From positions 558,001-622,000 of the forward strand of contig CAVOFR010000007.1 of NCBI GenBank assembly GCA_963695075.1: DNA of 64,000 nt. Direction: 5' to 3'. The position numbers were made by a program, and so were the translations under genes. The DNA comes from CAWCAL01 sp963695075 (lineage in GTDB: Bacteria; Actinomycetota; Acidimicrobiia; Acidimicrobiales; CAWCAL01). The notes beneath the pieces are model-generated. The model saw nothing but the letters and a program-made list of their open reading frames with translations. It searched no databases and had not been told where the DNA came from. Numbering within the stretch: position 1 is the first letter of the stretch; every line of letters begins with the position of its first letter. Shown piece after piece: positions 51,412-60,029 of the stretch.

Positions 51412-52519
51412 CTTCGTTCTCCTTCATCCAGGCCAGTATCTCCTCGCCCTGTGACGGTTCCCGGCCTGGGCCGGTCAGTAGGTCCACCGCGAGCTGGCTG
51501 GGGGCGACACAGCGGAGGCCGTCGCGCGTGATGGTCCGGTCGAAGACGACGGGGTCGAAGGGTTCGAGGAGCACGACGTTGGCGCCCGCTTCGGTCTCAC
51601 GAAGCCCAAGGCGATCCGCTGTCTTGGTCACATCGTCGACGTAGAGGGTGGCGGTCCTGGCCGGTGCGATGGGATTGAACCGCTGCGCAGCGAGGGCGCC
51701 GGTCGCGGCGTAGGCGAGCTTGGTGGTCTGGAGCTTCTTCTCGATCGACGGAAGGCCTCTCGGGTCGAGGAACGTGGTTGCAGTGTTCGAGGTGGTCTGG
51801 TCGTAGTCCTCGGCCCAACGTCGGATTGCCGCCTTCCAGTCGACCGCGAGCACGGGGCCCCGAGGTTGGCGGGTGACGATGGCCTCGCGCTCCAACAGCT
51901 CGAGCACCCGGGACAGCGTGGCGGCCGACGCGCTGGTGACACCGGCGAGCTCGCGTGTGCCGAACGGGGGAGCAGTGTCGATGATCGCTCGGATCGCCCG
52001 GGCTGCGCCGCGACCGCGAAGCGATCGAAGATCGACGCTTTGTGGCCAGGGATCACGGTCGGCCCCTTGGGTGAACACGAACAGCCCGGGGGCCGATGAA
52101 GCAATGCTGATGTTTCCCGTGGTGTCGATGTAGCCGACTTCGAAGTCGTCGAGCAGCTCACGAGTCCTCGGCGACAGGTAGCCGGCGGCGACGACCGGGA
52201 TGGCTTCGGGCATCGTGGACGCGGCGAGCATCGAGATCTGTTCAGCGGCCATCGGGACCGATCGCGGTTCGATCGCCCGTTTCACCTCGATCGCGAAACG
52301 AGCGATCTCGCCGTCAGGAGAGGCCACTTCGACGAGTAGATCGATGCATTTGCCGTTCGCCGGAGTGCGGGACTTCGTCTTGAGTGACCAATCCGGAGGG
52401 ATGTTCTGGGTCAGAACGCGTTCGACGTCGCGGATGATTCGCGTTTCACTGGGAAGCCGTTTGCTTGACACAGACAAGTCCTCATTCCGAGCAAGTCCGA
52501 GTGGTTCGGGACGTTTCAC
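51395..52519 (-). CDS. AbiEi-like antitoxin/regulator with winged helix
   Basis: 374 residues from GTG 52519 (MKRPEPLGLARNED). The N-terminal third has a nuclease-like or REase-derived pattern (GKCIDLLVEVASPDG, ARFAIEVKRAIEP). A winged-helix segment follows: PFGTRELAGVTSASAATLSR, VLELLEREAIVTRQPRG. The C-terminal part (ATLYVDDVTKTADRLGLRE, CVAPSQLAVDLLTGPGREPS) matches AbiEi-like proteins. It is the first gene of the pair, and its promoter region carries repeats that suit autoregulation. A C-terminal paralogous remnant occurs at 61660-61857. Confidence 0.6.
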   Translation of the reverse strand: MKRPEPLGLARNEDLSVSSKRLPSETRIIRDVERVLTQNIPPDWSLKTKSRTPANGKCIDLLVEVASPDGEIARFAIEVKRAIEPRSVPMAAEQISMLAASTMPEAIPVVAAGYLSPRTRELLDDFEVGYIDTTGNISIASSAPGLFVFTQGADRDPWPQSVDLRSLRGRGAARAIRAIIDTAPPFGTRELAGVTSASAATLSRVLELLEREAIVTRQPRGPVLAVDWKAAIRRWAEDYDQTTSNTATTFLDPRGLPSIEKKLQTTKLAYAATGALAAQRFNPIAPARTATLYVDDVTKTADRLGLRETEAGANVVLLEPFDPVVFDRTITRDGLRCVAPSQLAVDLLTGPGREPSQGEEILAWMKENEDAWRS

Positions 52520-52600
52520 AAATCCTACTGTTCCAGGAGGAGTGAAACAACAGATATTCTGGAACTCTTCTAACGGATCTTCTAACGGACGGTCCGTCAG
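52520..52600 (-). promoter_or_regulatory. repeat-containing upstream region of the AbiE-like operon
   Basis: The 10-bp direct repeat TTCTAACGGA occurs at 52568-52577 and 52580-52589, and the inverted repeat ACGGAC-G-GTCCGT covers 52585-52597. They lie 50-80 bp upstream of the GTG start, where an antitoxin would bind for autoregulation. Binding is inferred. Confidence 0.45.
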
Positions 52601-52705
52601 AGGGTGTTATCCACAGGGTCTCGCCGGCACCGGAATCCGGAGAGAACGTTGCTATACCAACGAATTCGGCACAGGACGACACCAGCCGAAACGCCCTTTC
52701 CGCGA

Positions 52706-52751
52706 CTCATAACCCGAAGGTCGCAGGTCTAAATCCTGCCCCCGCCCACCA
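52706..52751 (+). pseudogene. 3' half of tRNA-Met (CAT), probable attachment-site scar
   Basis: The sequence begins with the anticodon loop CTCATAA and continues with CCCGAAGG, the T-arm GCAGG/CCTGC and an acceptor strand ending CCA at 52749-52751. There is no 5' half: the bases before 52706 do not pair with CCCGA and no D-arm is present. The T-loop reads TCTAAAT instead of TTCAAAT, so it is not functional. A 3' tRNA half next to its terminator is typical of the displaced end after integration of an island into a tRNA gene. Confidence 0.6.
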
Positions 52752-52764
52752 ACGACCGTACGAG

Positions 52765-52796
52765 AGCCCAGGCCCGCAAGGCCTGGGCTTCTTTTG
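52765..52796 (+). terminator. Rho-independent terminator behind the tRNA half
   Basis: 10-bp perfect stem AGCCCAGGCC (52765-52774) with GGCCTGGGCT (52780-52789), loop CGCAA, followed by the T-rich tract tcttttg. Position right after the tRNA 3' end indicates the original tRNA terminator. Confidence 0.88.
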
Positions 52797-52811
52797 TTCG
52801 CTCACGACCTT

Positions 52812-52922
52812 GACCGGTACGCAGGGACTGCCGCGCGGCAGTCCCTGGCTCTCATCGCCCTGATGCTGTTCGGCGGAGCGCTGGCGGTGTCTTCGCGCCG
52901 CCGTCCACCGTCTTCCGACTGA
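52812..52922 (+). pseudogene. C-terminal tail remnant of an LPxTG-like surface protein
   Basis: The open frame reads YAGTAARQSLALIALMLFGG followed by ALAVSSRRRPPSSD and a stop. This matches the sorting-signal tail of the downstream surface protein (PALMLVLLGAALAASAQRRR, then STD). The start of the parent gene is missing. A perfect 26-bp palindrome lies inside it: arms CAGGGACTGCCGC (52822-52834) and GCGGCAGTCCCTG (52835-52847). Region 52923-53113 shows no further gene. Confidence 0.5.
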
Positions 52923-53113
52923 ACGCCGATACGCTGCGACGGGTACATCGACCCCCTACAGGGACTTCAAGGGGTTTCGGGCCAACCGCACCCAACTGGG
53001 AACCTCGTGAGAGGTCCTGCAGCTCGCGGGACGTGTACGTCGTCGACCTCAAGCGGGACTCTGGCGCTCACTGCCCGGGCGTGCCGGGTGCAGAGGACTC
53101 TCGGGGAACACCA

Positions 53114-54598
53114 ATGTCCAAGCGAACCGTCCAGCATCGTTTGATGCGAACCGTCGTGACCGCGGTGATCTTCGCAGTTCTGGCCAACGCCGCAGCTGTG
53201 GAGGCCTCGGTAGCTCCCGCAGACAGCGGGTTCCTGACCCTTGCCGCAGCGGCGGTCCTGCCTTCCAACACCGCGCGGCCGGTCGCCTCCGGCACCGCTG
53301 CTGACGGCTATACCCTCTCGACCACCAACGGAACCTGGACCGGCTCCATGCCGATGACCTACAGCTACATCTGGCAGACCTGCACCACCGCTACGAGTGG
53401 GTGCAGCACCTTCGGTGGCACGGCCAGCACCCAGGCTCTCACCTCAGCCGAGGTGGGTCTCTACGTCCGCTCCATCGTGAGGGCCACCAATGACGCCGGC
53501 ACCGTTGGGGCATCCTCGGTCTCGGTAGGCCCGGTCACGGCGGTCGCTCCGGCCAACACCACGGCACCGGCGATCTCCGGGACGAACTTCGTCGGCTCGA
53601 CGCTCTCAGCCACCAACGGCACCTGGACGGGCACCGCTCCGATCACCTTCACCTACCAATGGCAGCTCTGCGACCCGGGCTGCACCGACGTCCCGGGAGC
53701 CGACACCGACACCTTCGTACCTGACGCGAGCTTCGCCAACAACGACGCGCGCGTTGTTGTCACGGCCACCAACGCAGTGGGTTCCACCGCCCAGGGCTCC
53801 TCTCAGCACGGCCCGATCATCGGTGCTCCGACCAACGACACCACACCAGTCGCTTCCGGCAACCCGGGTGTCGGACAAACGGTGTCCACCACCAACGGCG
53901 ACTGGGGCATCTCCGCTGGCAGCTTCTCCTATGCCTGGTCTGTATGTGACGCAGCCTCGGGAGGCACTTGCACCCCAGTCCCAGGTGCCACCTCGGCGAG
54001 CTTCACCGTCACCGCCGCACAGCTCGGGTCTTTCCTGCGCGCCACTGTCACAGCCACCAACCCAGCCGGCGACACCGAGGCTCGCTCGAACCGTCTCGGG
54101 CCGGTTACAGCCGCGGCGTCGTATGACACCACGACGCCAACACCCACCGAGAACGGCCAGGTCACCCTCGAGGGCTCCGGATTCGAGCCGGGCTCCGAAG
54201 TCACCTTCACCATCTTCTCCACCCCCAAGCATCTGGGCACCACCACCACGACGGCGCTGGGCACATTCAAGATCACCTTCACCCTCCCTGCGGGCCTCAC
54301 CGGCACCCACCGCATCGAGGCTTCCGGCACCGACGCTTTCGGTGACCCTCTCACCCTCTCCACCACAGTGGAGATCGCCGCCGCTGCGCCGACAACCACA
54401 ACCACCGTGCCACCTGGACCGACCCCGAACGCCCCTGGCGCCGATGGCACCGACCAGGCGGGCACCAATGCGGGCGCCGGGGATCCGTTGGCGCACACCG
54501 GAACCAACCCCGGCCTGCTGGCTCTCCCCGCCCTGATGCTGGTGCTGCTCGGCGCAGCACTGGCGGCCTCGGCACAACGCCGGCGCTCCACCGACTGA
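53114..54598 (+). CDS. cell-surface protein with Ig-like repeats and an LPxTG-like anchor
   Basis: 494 residues in one frame from ATG 53114. A signal peptide (MRTVVTAVIFAVLANAAAV) is followed by three beta-sandwich repeats of about 90 residues. Each begins with a VASGTAADGYTLSTTNGTW-type block (again near APAISGTNFVGSTLSATNGT and TPVASGNPGVGQTVSTTNGD) and contains two Cys. A fourth unrelated beta domain (QVTLEGSGFEPGSEVTFTIF) and a Thr/Pro-rich wall-spanning stretch follow. The C-terminus is a sorting signal: LAHTG, hydrophobic LLALPALMLVLLGAALAA, then RRR. A sortase substrate, probably surface adhesion or stalk; function unproven. Confidence 0.75.
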   Translation: MSKRTVQHRLMRTVVTAVIFAVLANAAAVEASVAPADSGFLTLAAAAVLPSNTARPVASGTAADGYTLSTTNGTWTGSMPMTYSYIWQTCTTATSGCSTFGGTASTQALTSAEVGLYVRSIVRATNDAGTVGASSVSVGPVTAVAPANTTAPAISGTNFVGSTLSATNGTWTGTAPITFTYQWQLCDPGCTDVPGADTDTFVPDASFANNDARVVVTATNAVGSTAQGSSQHGPIIGAPTNDTTPVASGNPGVGQTVSTTNGDWGISAGSFSYAWSVCDAASGGTCTPVPGATSASFTVTAAQLGSFLRATVTATNPAGDTEARSNRLGPVTAAASYDTTTPTPTENGQVTLEGSGFEPGSEVTFTIFSTPKHLGTTTTTALGTFKITFTLPAGLTGTHRIEASGTDAFGDPLTLSTTVEIAAAAPTTTTTVPPGPTPNAPGADGTDQAGTNAGAGDPLAHTGTNPGLLALPALMLVLLGAALAASAQRRRSTD

Positions 54599-54800
54599 GC
54601 AACAGCCCTGCTCGCAGCAAACGGCGGACTTGTGACGACCTTTGAGTCAGTTCACAGCGTGTTCACAGGTTGACCATCGACGCAGCTGCCAACTCATCGA
54701 ACGGAGCGCGCAAGTGAAGGCGGGAACTCCGGGCGGGTGATCGCGCAGTCTCAGCGCCGCGACTATCGGGCACCTTGAGAGGTCCCACGACGGAGCGCCG

Positions 54801-55085
54801 ATGCCACCGAGGTGGGCTGGTCAGATCTTGGCCGACGCAGGGACCGGGAGTCTGTTTGCCCGCACGGTGGTCGCCGACCTGGCGTCACGCCCGGGCACAT
54901 TCACCGTCGACGATCCCCGCTACCGCGTTCGGGTGACTCCGCTGGCCGATGGGGACGTATAGATCACTGCCCTAGCGTTGAACCAGTTCGACGACGCGGT
55001 CGGCGATTTCCGACAGACCTTGCTCGCCGGCGGCCTCGCCATTCTGGTCCCACGAGCAGAACGATGGGTGAGCATCATCAGGTGA
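54801..55085 (+). pseudogene. sensor histidine kinase fragment with in-frame stop
   Basis: The frame from 54801 reads GQILADAGTGSLFARTVVAD, then YRVRVTPLADGDV, a TAG at 54960-54962, and continues ITALALNQFDDAVGDFRQTL, LAGGLAILV before a stop at 55083. This looks like the periplasmic sensor end and second transmembrane helix of a histidine kinase. The kinase core is missing. The rest of the 54599-55228 gap contains nothing I can support. Confidence 0.4.
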
Positions 55086-55228
55086 TCAACTGATGGTCTC
55101 AGGCTGTGGATGCTGACCATCCCCCACGGCAGACACCGATCCACCGATTCTTACCAAGTCCTCATCACGCTCACCCGGCGTTCTTACCGAAGCGGTCGAG
55201 GATGACCCGACCTGTCCAGGAGGCCTTG

Positions 55229-56302
55229 ATGTTCCCAAGTTCCCGTTCCCGACCGGCCGCCGTCCTGGTGGCGGCGCTGCTCGTGCTGGCGTCCTGCGGA
55301 TCCTCCGATTCGGGGTCCACCGACGCGGCCGGCACCGACTCGACGGTCGAGACGACGACCGAGACGACCGCAGGCTCGTCGACGACGTCCGACGGCCTGG
55401 ATGTGGACGACTTCCTCGATGGGGCGCTCGCCGAAGAGGTCACGACAGAGGACTGCACGCTGAGTGGCGGAGAGGAGACCACCTGCTATCGCATCACCGT
55501 CGCCGGATATCCGGCCAGCCATGACACCGGGCCGTTCTGCCCCGAGACGATCGCCGACGACGCCGACGCCGGGGGCCTCTGGTTCGACGGCGAGGCCGTG
55601 TACGACCTCGACGGCCAGTTCATCGAGGATCTGGCCACCACCTACGGCGATGACAACTGGCGGATGTACGACGACGAGGGCAACGTCCTGGTCACCGAAA
55701 CCGCCGAGGAGTTCGATGCCGCGGCGCGACCCGACGTCGATCCCGACCTCCAGAACCACTGCGTCGAAGGGCGACTCGAGTGGCTCGAGAACGGTGAGCC
55801 GATCACGACCACGGTGCTGATCCCGGTGACTCCCGTGGCGGCGGAGGGCAGTGCGGAGTCCCGAGGCAACCAGGGTGTCACGCTCGACGGGGTCGTCGTC
55901 GCGGCGTCAGCACCGGTGGATGCGATTCTCGGTGCCTACACGATCGCGGCGTTCGATGACTGCGGCGGCCACTACAACCCCAACGACGGCTACCACATGC
56001 ACGGCGCGGTCGGCTGCTCGGAGGTGGGCGAAGCCACCGAGGGTGACCCTCCGATCTTCGGCTACGCGCTGGATGGCTACGCGCTCCACAGCCCGTTCGA
56101 GACCGGCGAGGAGCCGGACGACCTCGACGAGTGCAACGGCCACACGACCGATGCCGATGGGTACCACTACCACGCCAACAGCGCGGAGAAGAACCAGGTC
56201 GTGCAGTGCCTGACGGGTCAGACCGTGGCAGGCACCGACGAAGGCGCCGCCGCGGGTGGACCCCCCGGCGGTGCGCCGCCCGATGGCCCCCCGCCCGGTT
56301 GA
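55229..56302 (+). CDS. YHYH-domain lipoprotein, first copy
   Basis: 357 residues from ATG 55229 with a perfect AGGAGG at 55218-55223. Lipoprotein signal AALLVLASCGSS, then a Thr/Asp-rich linker and a YHYH-type domain with two Cys pairs. Histidine motifs: GGHYNPNDGYHMHGAVGC and HTTDADGYHYHANSAEKN near the end, with EVGEATEGDPPIFGYALDGY between them. The C-terminus is Gly/Pro-rich. YHYH proteins are surface proteins of unknown function; the histidines suggest metal binding. It is the first gene of a three-gene set with a second YHYH lipoprotein and a HupE/UreJ-like protein. Confidence 0.7.
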   Translation: MFPSSRSRPAAVLVAALLVLASCGSSDSGSTDAAGTDSTVETTTETTAGSSTTSDGLDVDDFLDGALAEEVTTEDCTLSGGEETTCYRITVAGYPASHDTGPFCPETIADDADAGGLWFDGEAVYDLDGQFIEDLATTYGDDNWRMYDDEGNVLVTETAEEFDAAARPDVDPDLQNHCVEGRLEWLENGEPITTTVLIPVTPVAAEGSAESRGNQGVTLDGVVVAASAPVDAILGAYTIAAFDDCGGHYNPNDGYHMHGAVGCSEVGEATEGDPPIFGYALDGYALHSPFETGEEPDDLDECNGHTTDADGYHYHANSAEKNQVVQCLTGQTVAGTDEGAAAGGPPGGAPPDGPPPG

Positions 56303-56317
56303 TCCGAGGAGCGACCT

Positions 56318-57428
56318 GTGACCCGTTTCACCCGCCCTACATCGAGAGCGCTCGCCCCGCTCGTCGCTCTGTTGCTGCTCGCCGCCGCCTGCGGTTCGTC
56401 GAGCGACGGCGATGCGGACCGGGCGCCGTCGACCACCGCCGAGACGACGAGCGAGGACGGAACCGCATCCACCGGCGAGGATGAGAGCACGGGCATCTCG
56501 TCGCTGTTCGCCGACGGTGCGCTCACCTCCGAGCCCACCGTCGTGGACTGCACGTTGGAGAACGGCAGCGAGACCACCTGCTATCAGCTCGAGTTCGCGA
56601 GCCTCCCGTCCACTGTGGACTACCGACGGCCCGTTCTGTCCGGCCACCACGAGCGACACGGGTGGCATCTGGGTGTGGGATGGCGAGGAACCCGGGTTGT
56701 ACGCACTCGACGGCGACTTCTGGTCGATGATGACCGAGCAGGGCTACGAGTTCGCCGACGCCGCCGGCACCATCACCATCACGGACCCGGCAGAGGGCGC
56801 CGCGTCGTCGTCGACGACGGAGAACTCCTGTCTCGAGGCCACCGCCGACGGGTCGTTCCATCTCCAGGTGCTGCTGCCGGTGACCCCGGAGGATCTCGGC
56901 ACGACGACCGACCTCTCGACGGTCGCGCAGATCGGCGTGGCGCTCGACGGCGTCACGATCTTCGGTGACGCGCCGTCGGTCGCCGACCGGGGCGGTCTTC
57001 CGGCGCTCGACGCGTGCGGCGGTCATGTCGATCCGTCCGGCTACTACCACTGGCATTTCGGGTCCGAATCGATCCAGACGAATCTCGACGACGCCGGAGC
57101 GGAGGTCACCTGCGGCGTCGAGCAGGACCCCGAAACCCTCGTCGGGTTCGCGTTCGACGGCTATGGCATCTACGGCCCCGAGGAGGATGGGGCGGTTCCG
57201 TCGGATCTCGACGCGTGCTCGGGCCACGTCTCCGAGACCGAGGAGCTCGGTGCGCGGTACCACTATCACCTCACCTACGACTCGCCGAACCTGCCGACCT
57301 GTCGCGTCGGTGCCGCCGCCACCGGCAAGCTGACCAGCCCCGACAACAGCGCCGCCGCGCTGCCTGACGGGGAGGGTGGTCCTGGTGGGGCCGGACCGCC
57401 GGGCGGGCCGCCCCGGTGGCTGAGTTGA
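56318..57428 (+). CDS. YHYH-domain lipoprotein, second copy, one frame change
   Basis: Start GTG 56318 with GAGGAG upstream. Lipobox LVALLLLAAACGSS; the first part (DCTLENGSETTCYQLEFASL) parallels the first copy (DCTLSGGEETTCYRITVAGY). A frame change near 56625 joins FCPATTSDTGGIWVWDGEE, then DACGGHVDPSGYYHWHFGSE, GFAFDGYGIYGPEEDG and GARYHYHLTYDSPNLPTC. About 369 residues, ending in a Gly/Pro tail like its paralogue. The stop at 57428 lies inside the next gene's start region (13-bp overlap), so the pair with the membrane protein is co-translated. Confidence 0.68.
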
Positions 57429-58549
57429 CGACCGGAGCCGCTCCTGCGATCGCACGGCGGTGGCTCGTGGTGATGCTGGCTGCGCTGGTCCTCTCCGTCG
57501 CGGGGGCCACCCCGGCCTCGGCCCACGACTCGACGAGTCGGAGCGTTCTGCTCGATCTGAACGAGGAACGGATCGCCGTCACCGCGTCGGTGCCGTTCGC
57601 GGCGCTCGGCTACGAGGACACTTCGGGCGACGGCCTCATCGACATCGACGAGCTCCGGGCCCAGGAAGCAGCGGTCGCTTCCACGATCGTCGACACGGTA
57701 CGCAGCAACGTCGCGCTCGGCGTCGACGGCGAGGTTCTCCAGGTCGCCGGGGCCGGAGTTGCAGGCCTCAGCGAGGTGGGAAGCGGGGAGGCCGGGTCGG
57801 AGAACGTCGCGCTCGCGTTCGTGACGAGCCCTCACGACGGAGACGTCGGAAAGGTCGCGCTGGAATGGACCTTCGACCAGCCCACGCCGGAAGTGGTGCT
57901 GTCGCATTCCGAGGGGGTCGTGGCCGGTGAGCTGAGCGATGACCAGACGGTCACCTTCACCCTCGGTCCATGGGCCAGCGTGGGCTCGTTCTTCGCCCTC
58001 GGTATCGACCACATCCGGTTCGGTCCCGATCACCTGCTGTTCCTGTTGGTCCTGACCCTGGCGGTTGCAGGATCGACGGTCGACAAGTCGACGGCGTGGC
58101 GGACCGTCAAGCTCGTCACCGCGTTCACCATCGGCCACGCCGTCAGCCTGTGCCTCGCCTACCTCGACGTGATCTCGGTCCCCGCCGCTCTGGTGGAGCC
58201 GGCGATCGCCTTGTCGATCGTCGCAGCAGCGGTCCTGGTGATGAGTGGCCGGGCCGACGGAGCGCGGCCCTGGATCGCCGGGCTGATCGGCCTGGTCCAC
58301 GGGCTCGGCTTCGCGTCCAGCCTGGCCAGCCTCGGCCTTGCCACCTCACAGCGAGCTCCAGCGCTCGCCGCGTTCAACGTCGGCATCGACGTTGCCCAGA
58401 CGGCCGTCGTGCTGACGATTCTCGCGGCGCTCTGGCTCGCGTCCAGGGCCCTGGTCGATCGGATGGCCTGGGTTCGAGTCCCGACCGCGGCCGTGGCCGC
58501 GGTGGTCGGACTGGCCTGGACGGCGACCCGACTCTCGGCCGTCGCCTGA
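57416..58549 (+). CDS. HupE/UreJ-like membrane protein with signal peptide and EF-hand-like loop
   Basis: 377 residues from GTG 57416, overlapping the YHYH gene. Signal sequence (WLVVMLAALVLSVAGATPAS), then an extracytoplasmic domain of about 165 residues holding a calcium-loop motif DTSGDGLIDIDEL. The C-terminal half has six hydrophobic helices with HupE/UreJ signatures: GIDHIRFGPDHLLFLLVLTL, VTAFTIGHAVSLCLAYLDV, EPAIALSIVAAAVLVM, LIGLVHGLGFASSLASLG. HupE/UreJ proteins take up nickel or related metals. In this neighbourhood metal transport with YHYH lipoproteins as binders is plausible but unproven. Confidence 0.7.
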   Translation: MAELTTGAAPAIARRWLVVMLAALVLSVAGATPASAHDSTSRSVLLDLNEERIAVTASVPFAALGYEDTSGDGLIDIDELRAQEAAVASTIVDTVRSNVALGVDGEVLQVAGAGVAGLSEVGSGEAGSENVALAFVTSPHDGDVGKVALEWTFDQPTPEVVLSHSEGVVAGELSDDQTVTFTLGPWASVGSFFALGIDHIRFGPDHLLFLLVLTLAVAGSTVDKSTAWRTVKLVTAFTIGHAVSLCLAYLDVISVPAALVEPAIALSIVAAAVLVMSGRADGARPWIAGLIGLVHGLGFASSLASLGLATSQRAPALAAFNVGIDVAQTAVVLTILAALWLASRALVDRMAWVRVPTAAVAAVVGLAWTATRLSAVA

Positions 58550-58606
58550 GCCCCATCACGCGAGGTGGCCGGCGACGCGACGTCCGTCATCGAGTTGTCT
58601 CGCCGC

Positions 58607-58850
58607 TCAGCGAGTCGGTTCTGTCGACGCGAGTTCGAGCAGTGAGTTCTCCGTGAAGGCGGCCAGGCCCTTCAGTTCCAACTGGCGTTCGATTCGCAGG
58701 GGAAGCCAGTCGGTCCGGCGAAGCCAGAGCGACTCGGTCCACCGGACAACAGCTTCTTCGGCAAACTCGGTCTGCAGGCGGTTGGTGACGCTTCGGACGG
58801 TCGTTGCTGGTCGAGCGGCAGCTGGTCGATGGTGGGTGTGTCCGTGTCTG
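58607..58850 (-). CDS. small helical protein after arsC, possibly frameshifted
   Basis: The minus-strand frame ending at the stop 58609-58607 reads VRSVTNRLQTEFAEEAVVRW, TESLWLRRTDWLPLRIERQL, ELKGLAAFTENSLLELAS. It resembles the three-helix bundle found N-terminal to actinobacterial low-molecular-weight phosphatases, here as a separate ORF just downstream of arsC. No ATG or GTG start is visible without a shift near 58800, so the start is uncertain. Confidence 0.35.
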
Positions 58851-58861
58851 TTTCCTTTCGG

Positions 58862-59281
58862 TCAGGCAGTTGTGGGGACGAGTTCGGCGAGCAGCTCTTG
58901 GACTCGGCGGTCGATCTCGTCGCGGATGGGCCGGACCGCGTCGAGCCCTTGCCCGGCGGGGTCGTCGAGCTGCCAGTCCAGGTAGCGGGTGCCGGGGTAG
59001 AAGGGGCAGTTGTCGTCACAACCCATCGTGACAACCACGTCGGACGCGTCGACCTCCGCGTCCTCGAGACGCTTGGGGTGTGCGCCCGAGGCGTGGAGGT
59101 CGATGCCGAGTTCTGCCATCGCTTCGACGACGGCGGGGTGGATGGTGTCGGCCGGTGCCGTCCCGGCAGAACGCACGATGACGTGGTCACCGGCGTGATG
59201 GGCGAGCAGGGCGGCGGCCATCTGTGAGCGGCCAGCGTTGTGGATACAAACGAACAGGACTTCGGGACAGCGTTCAGTCAT
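58862..59281 (-). CDS. arsC: arsenate reductase of the low-molecular-weight phosphatase type
   Basis: 139 residues from ATG 59281. The P-loop C-x5-R is CIHNAGRSQ near residue 12, the second and third redox-like Cys are in VVVTMGCDDNCPFYPGTRYL, and the Asp acid lies in LDWQLDDPAGQ. This arrangement is the ArsC fold that reduces arsenate to arsenite with thioredoxin or mycothiol. The start overlaps the aquaporin stop by 8 bp, third gene of the operon. Confidence 0.85.
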   Translation of the reverse strand: MTERCPEVLFVCIHNAGRSQMAAALLAHHAGDHVIVRSAGTAPADTIHPAVVEAMAELGIDLHASGAHPKRLEDAEVDASDVVVTMGCDDNCPFYPGTRYLDWQLDDPAGQGLDAVRPIRDEIDRRVQELLAELVPTTA

Positions 59282-60029
59282 CGGGGGACTCCGGGTGTGG
59301 GTGGGGGTAGAACAGACGGATCAGCCCTAGCGCAACGACCGCGCCGACGAGCTGCATGACGATGAACATCGGCGCCGAGGAAGGGGCGATACCGGCGAAG
59401 GTGTCGGACAATGTGCGAGCGATCGTGACGGCGGGGTTGGCGAAGCTCGTCGAGCTGGTGAACCAGTAGGCGCCGCCGATCCATGCTCCGACCGCGAACG
59501 GCACGACGCGGGCCCGCCCGGTGCGAACACAGCCCTGGATGACCAGCAGCAGCCCGACGGTGGCGACCACCTCGGAGAGCCAGAGGGCGGGAGAGGACCG
59601 GTCCTTGGTGGAGAGCTCGACGGCGGGCAGTTCGAACATCAGGTTGGCAATCACCGCCCCGGCGCATCCCCCAACGACCTGCGCGGCCACGTACAGAACG
59701 GTGTCCCGATTGGTGGTAGTGCCGAGCAGCCGGTCGGTCAGCGTCACGACGGGGTTGAAGTGCGCACCCGACACGACGCCGAACATCAGGATCAACCCGG
59801 CCAGCGCGCCTGCGGTGGCGGCGGCGTTCTCGAGAAGTTGCAGGCCGACATCGGATGGTGACAGCTGGGAGGCCATGATTCCCGAACCGATGACTGCGAC
59901 GATCAGGAACGCTGTGCCCAACGCCTCTGCCGCGAGCCTCCGGGTGAGATCGAGGCGGAGTGCACCGGTGCCGGTTTCGACTTCGACCGACAGTTCGATG
60001 TCGGTCGGGTGCAGCGGATCTTCGATCAC
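59274..60029 (-). CDS. aqpS-like: MIP-family aquaporin, probable arsenite channel
   Basis: 251 residues, start ATG 60029 overlapping the ArsR-ArsC fusion stop by 4 bp. Six transmembrane helices with two channel motifs: SGAHFNPVVTLTDRLLG (first, NPV rather than NPA) and SFANPAVTIARTLSD (second, NPA). The N-terminus carries a 30-residue acidic extension. Aquaglyceroporins in ars operons export arsenite, as shown for AqpS of Sinorhizobium. No ArsB or Acr3 pump is in the window, so this may be the main arsenite exit. Confidence 0.8.
   Translation of the reverse strand: MIEDPLHPTDIELSVEVETGTGALRLDLTRRLAAEALGTAFLIVAVIGSGIMASQLSPSDVGLQLLENAAATAGALAGLILMFGVVSGAHFNPVVTLTDRLLGTTTNRDTVLYVAAQVVGGCAGAVIANLMFELPAVELSTKDRSSPALWLSEVVATVGLLLVIQGCVRTGRARVVPFAVGAWIGGAYWFTSSTSFANPAVTIARTLSDTFAGIAPSSAPMFIVMQLVGAVVALGLIRLFYPHPHPESPDD

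Noticed and set aside
52706..52751. Functional tRNA-Met gene
   Set aside because: The 5' acceptor strand, D-arm and 5' anticodon stem are missing, and the T-loop is altered.
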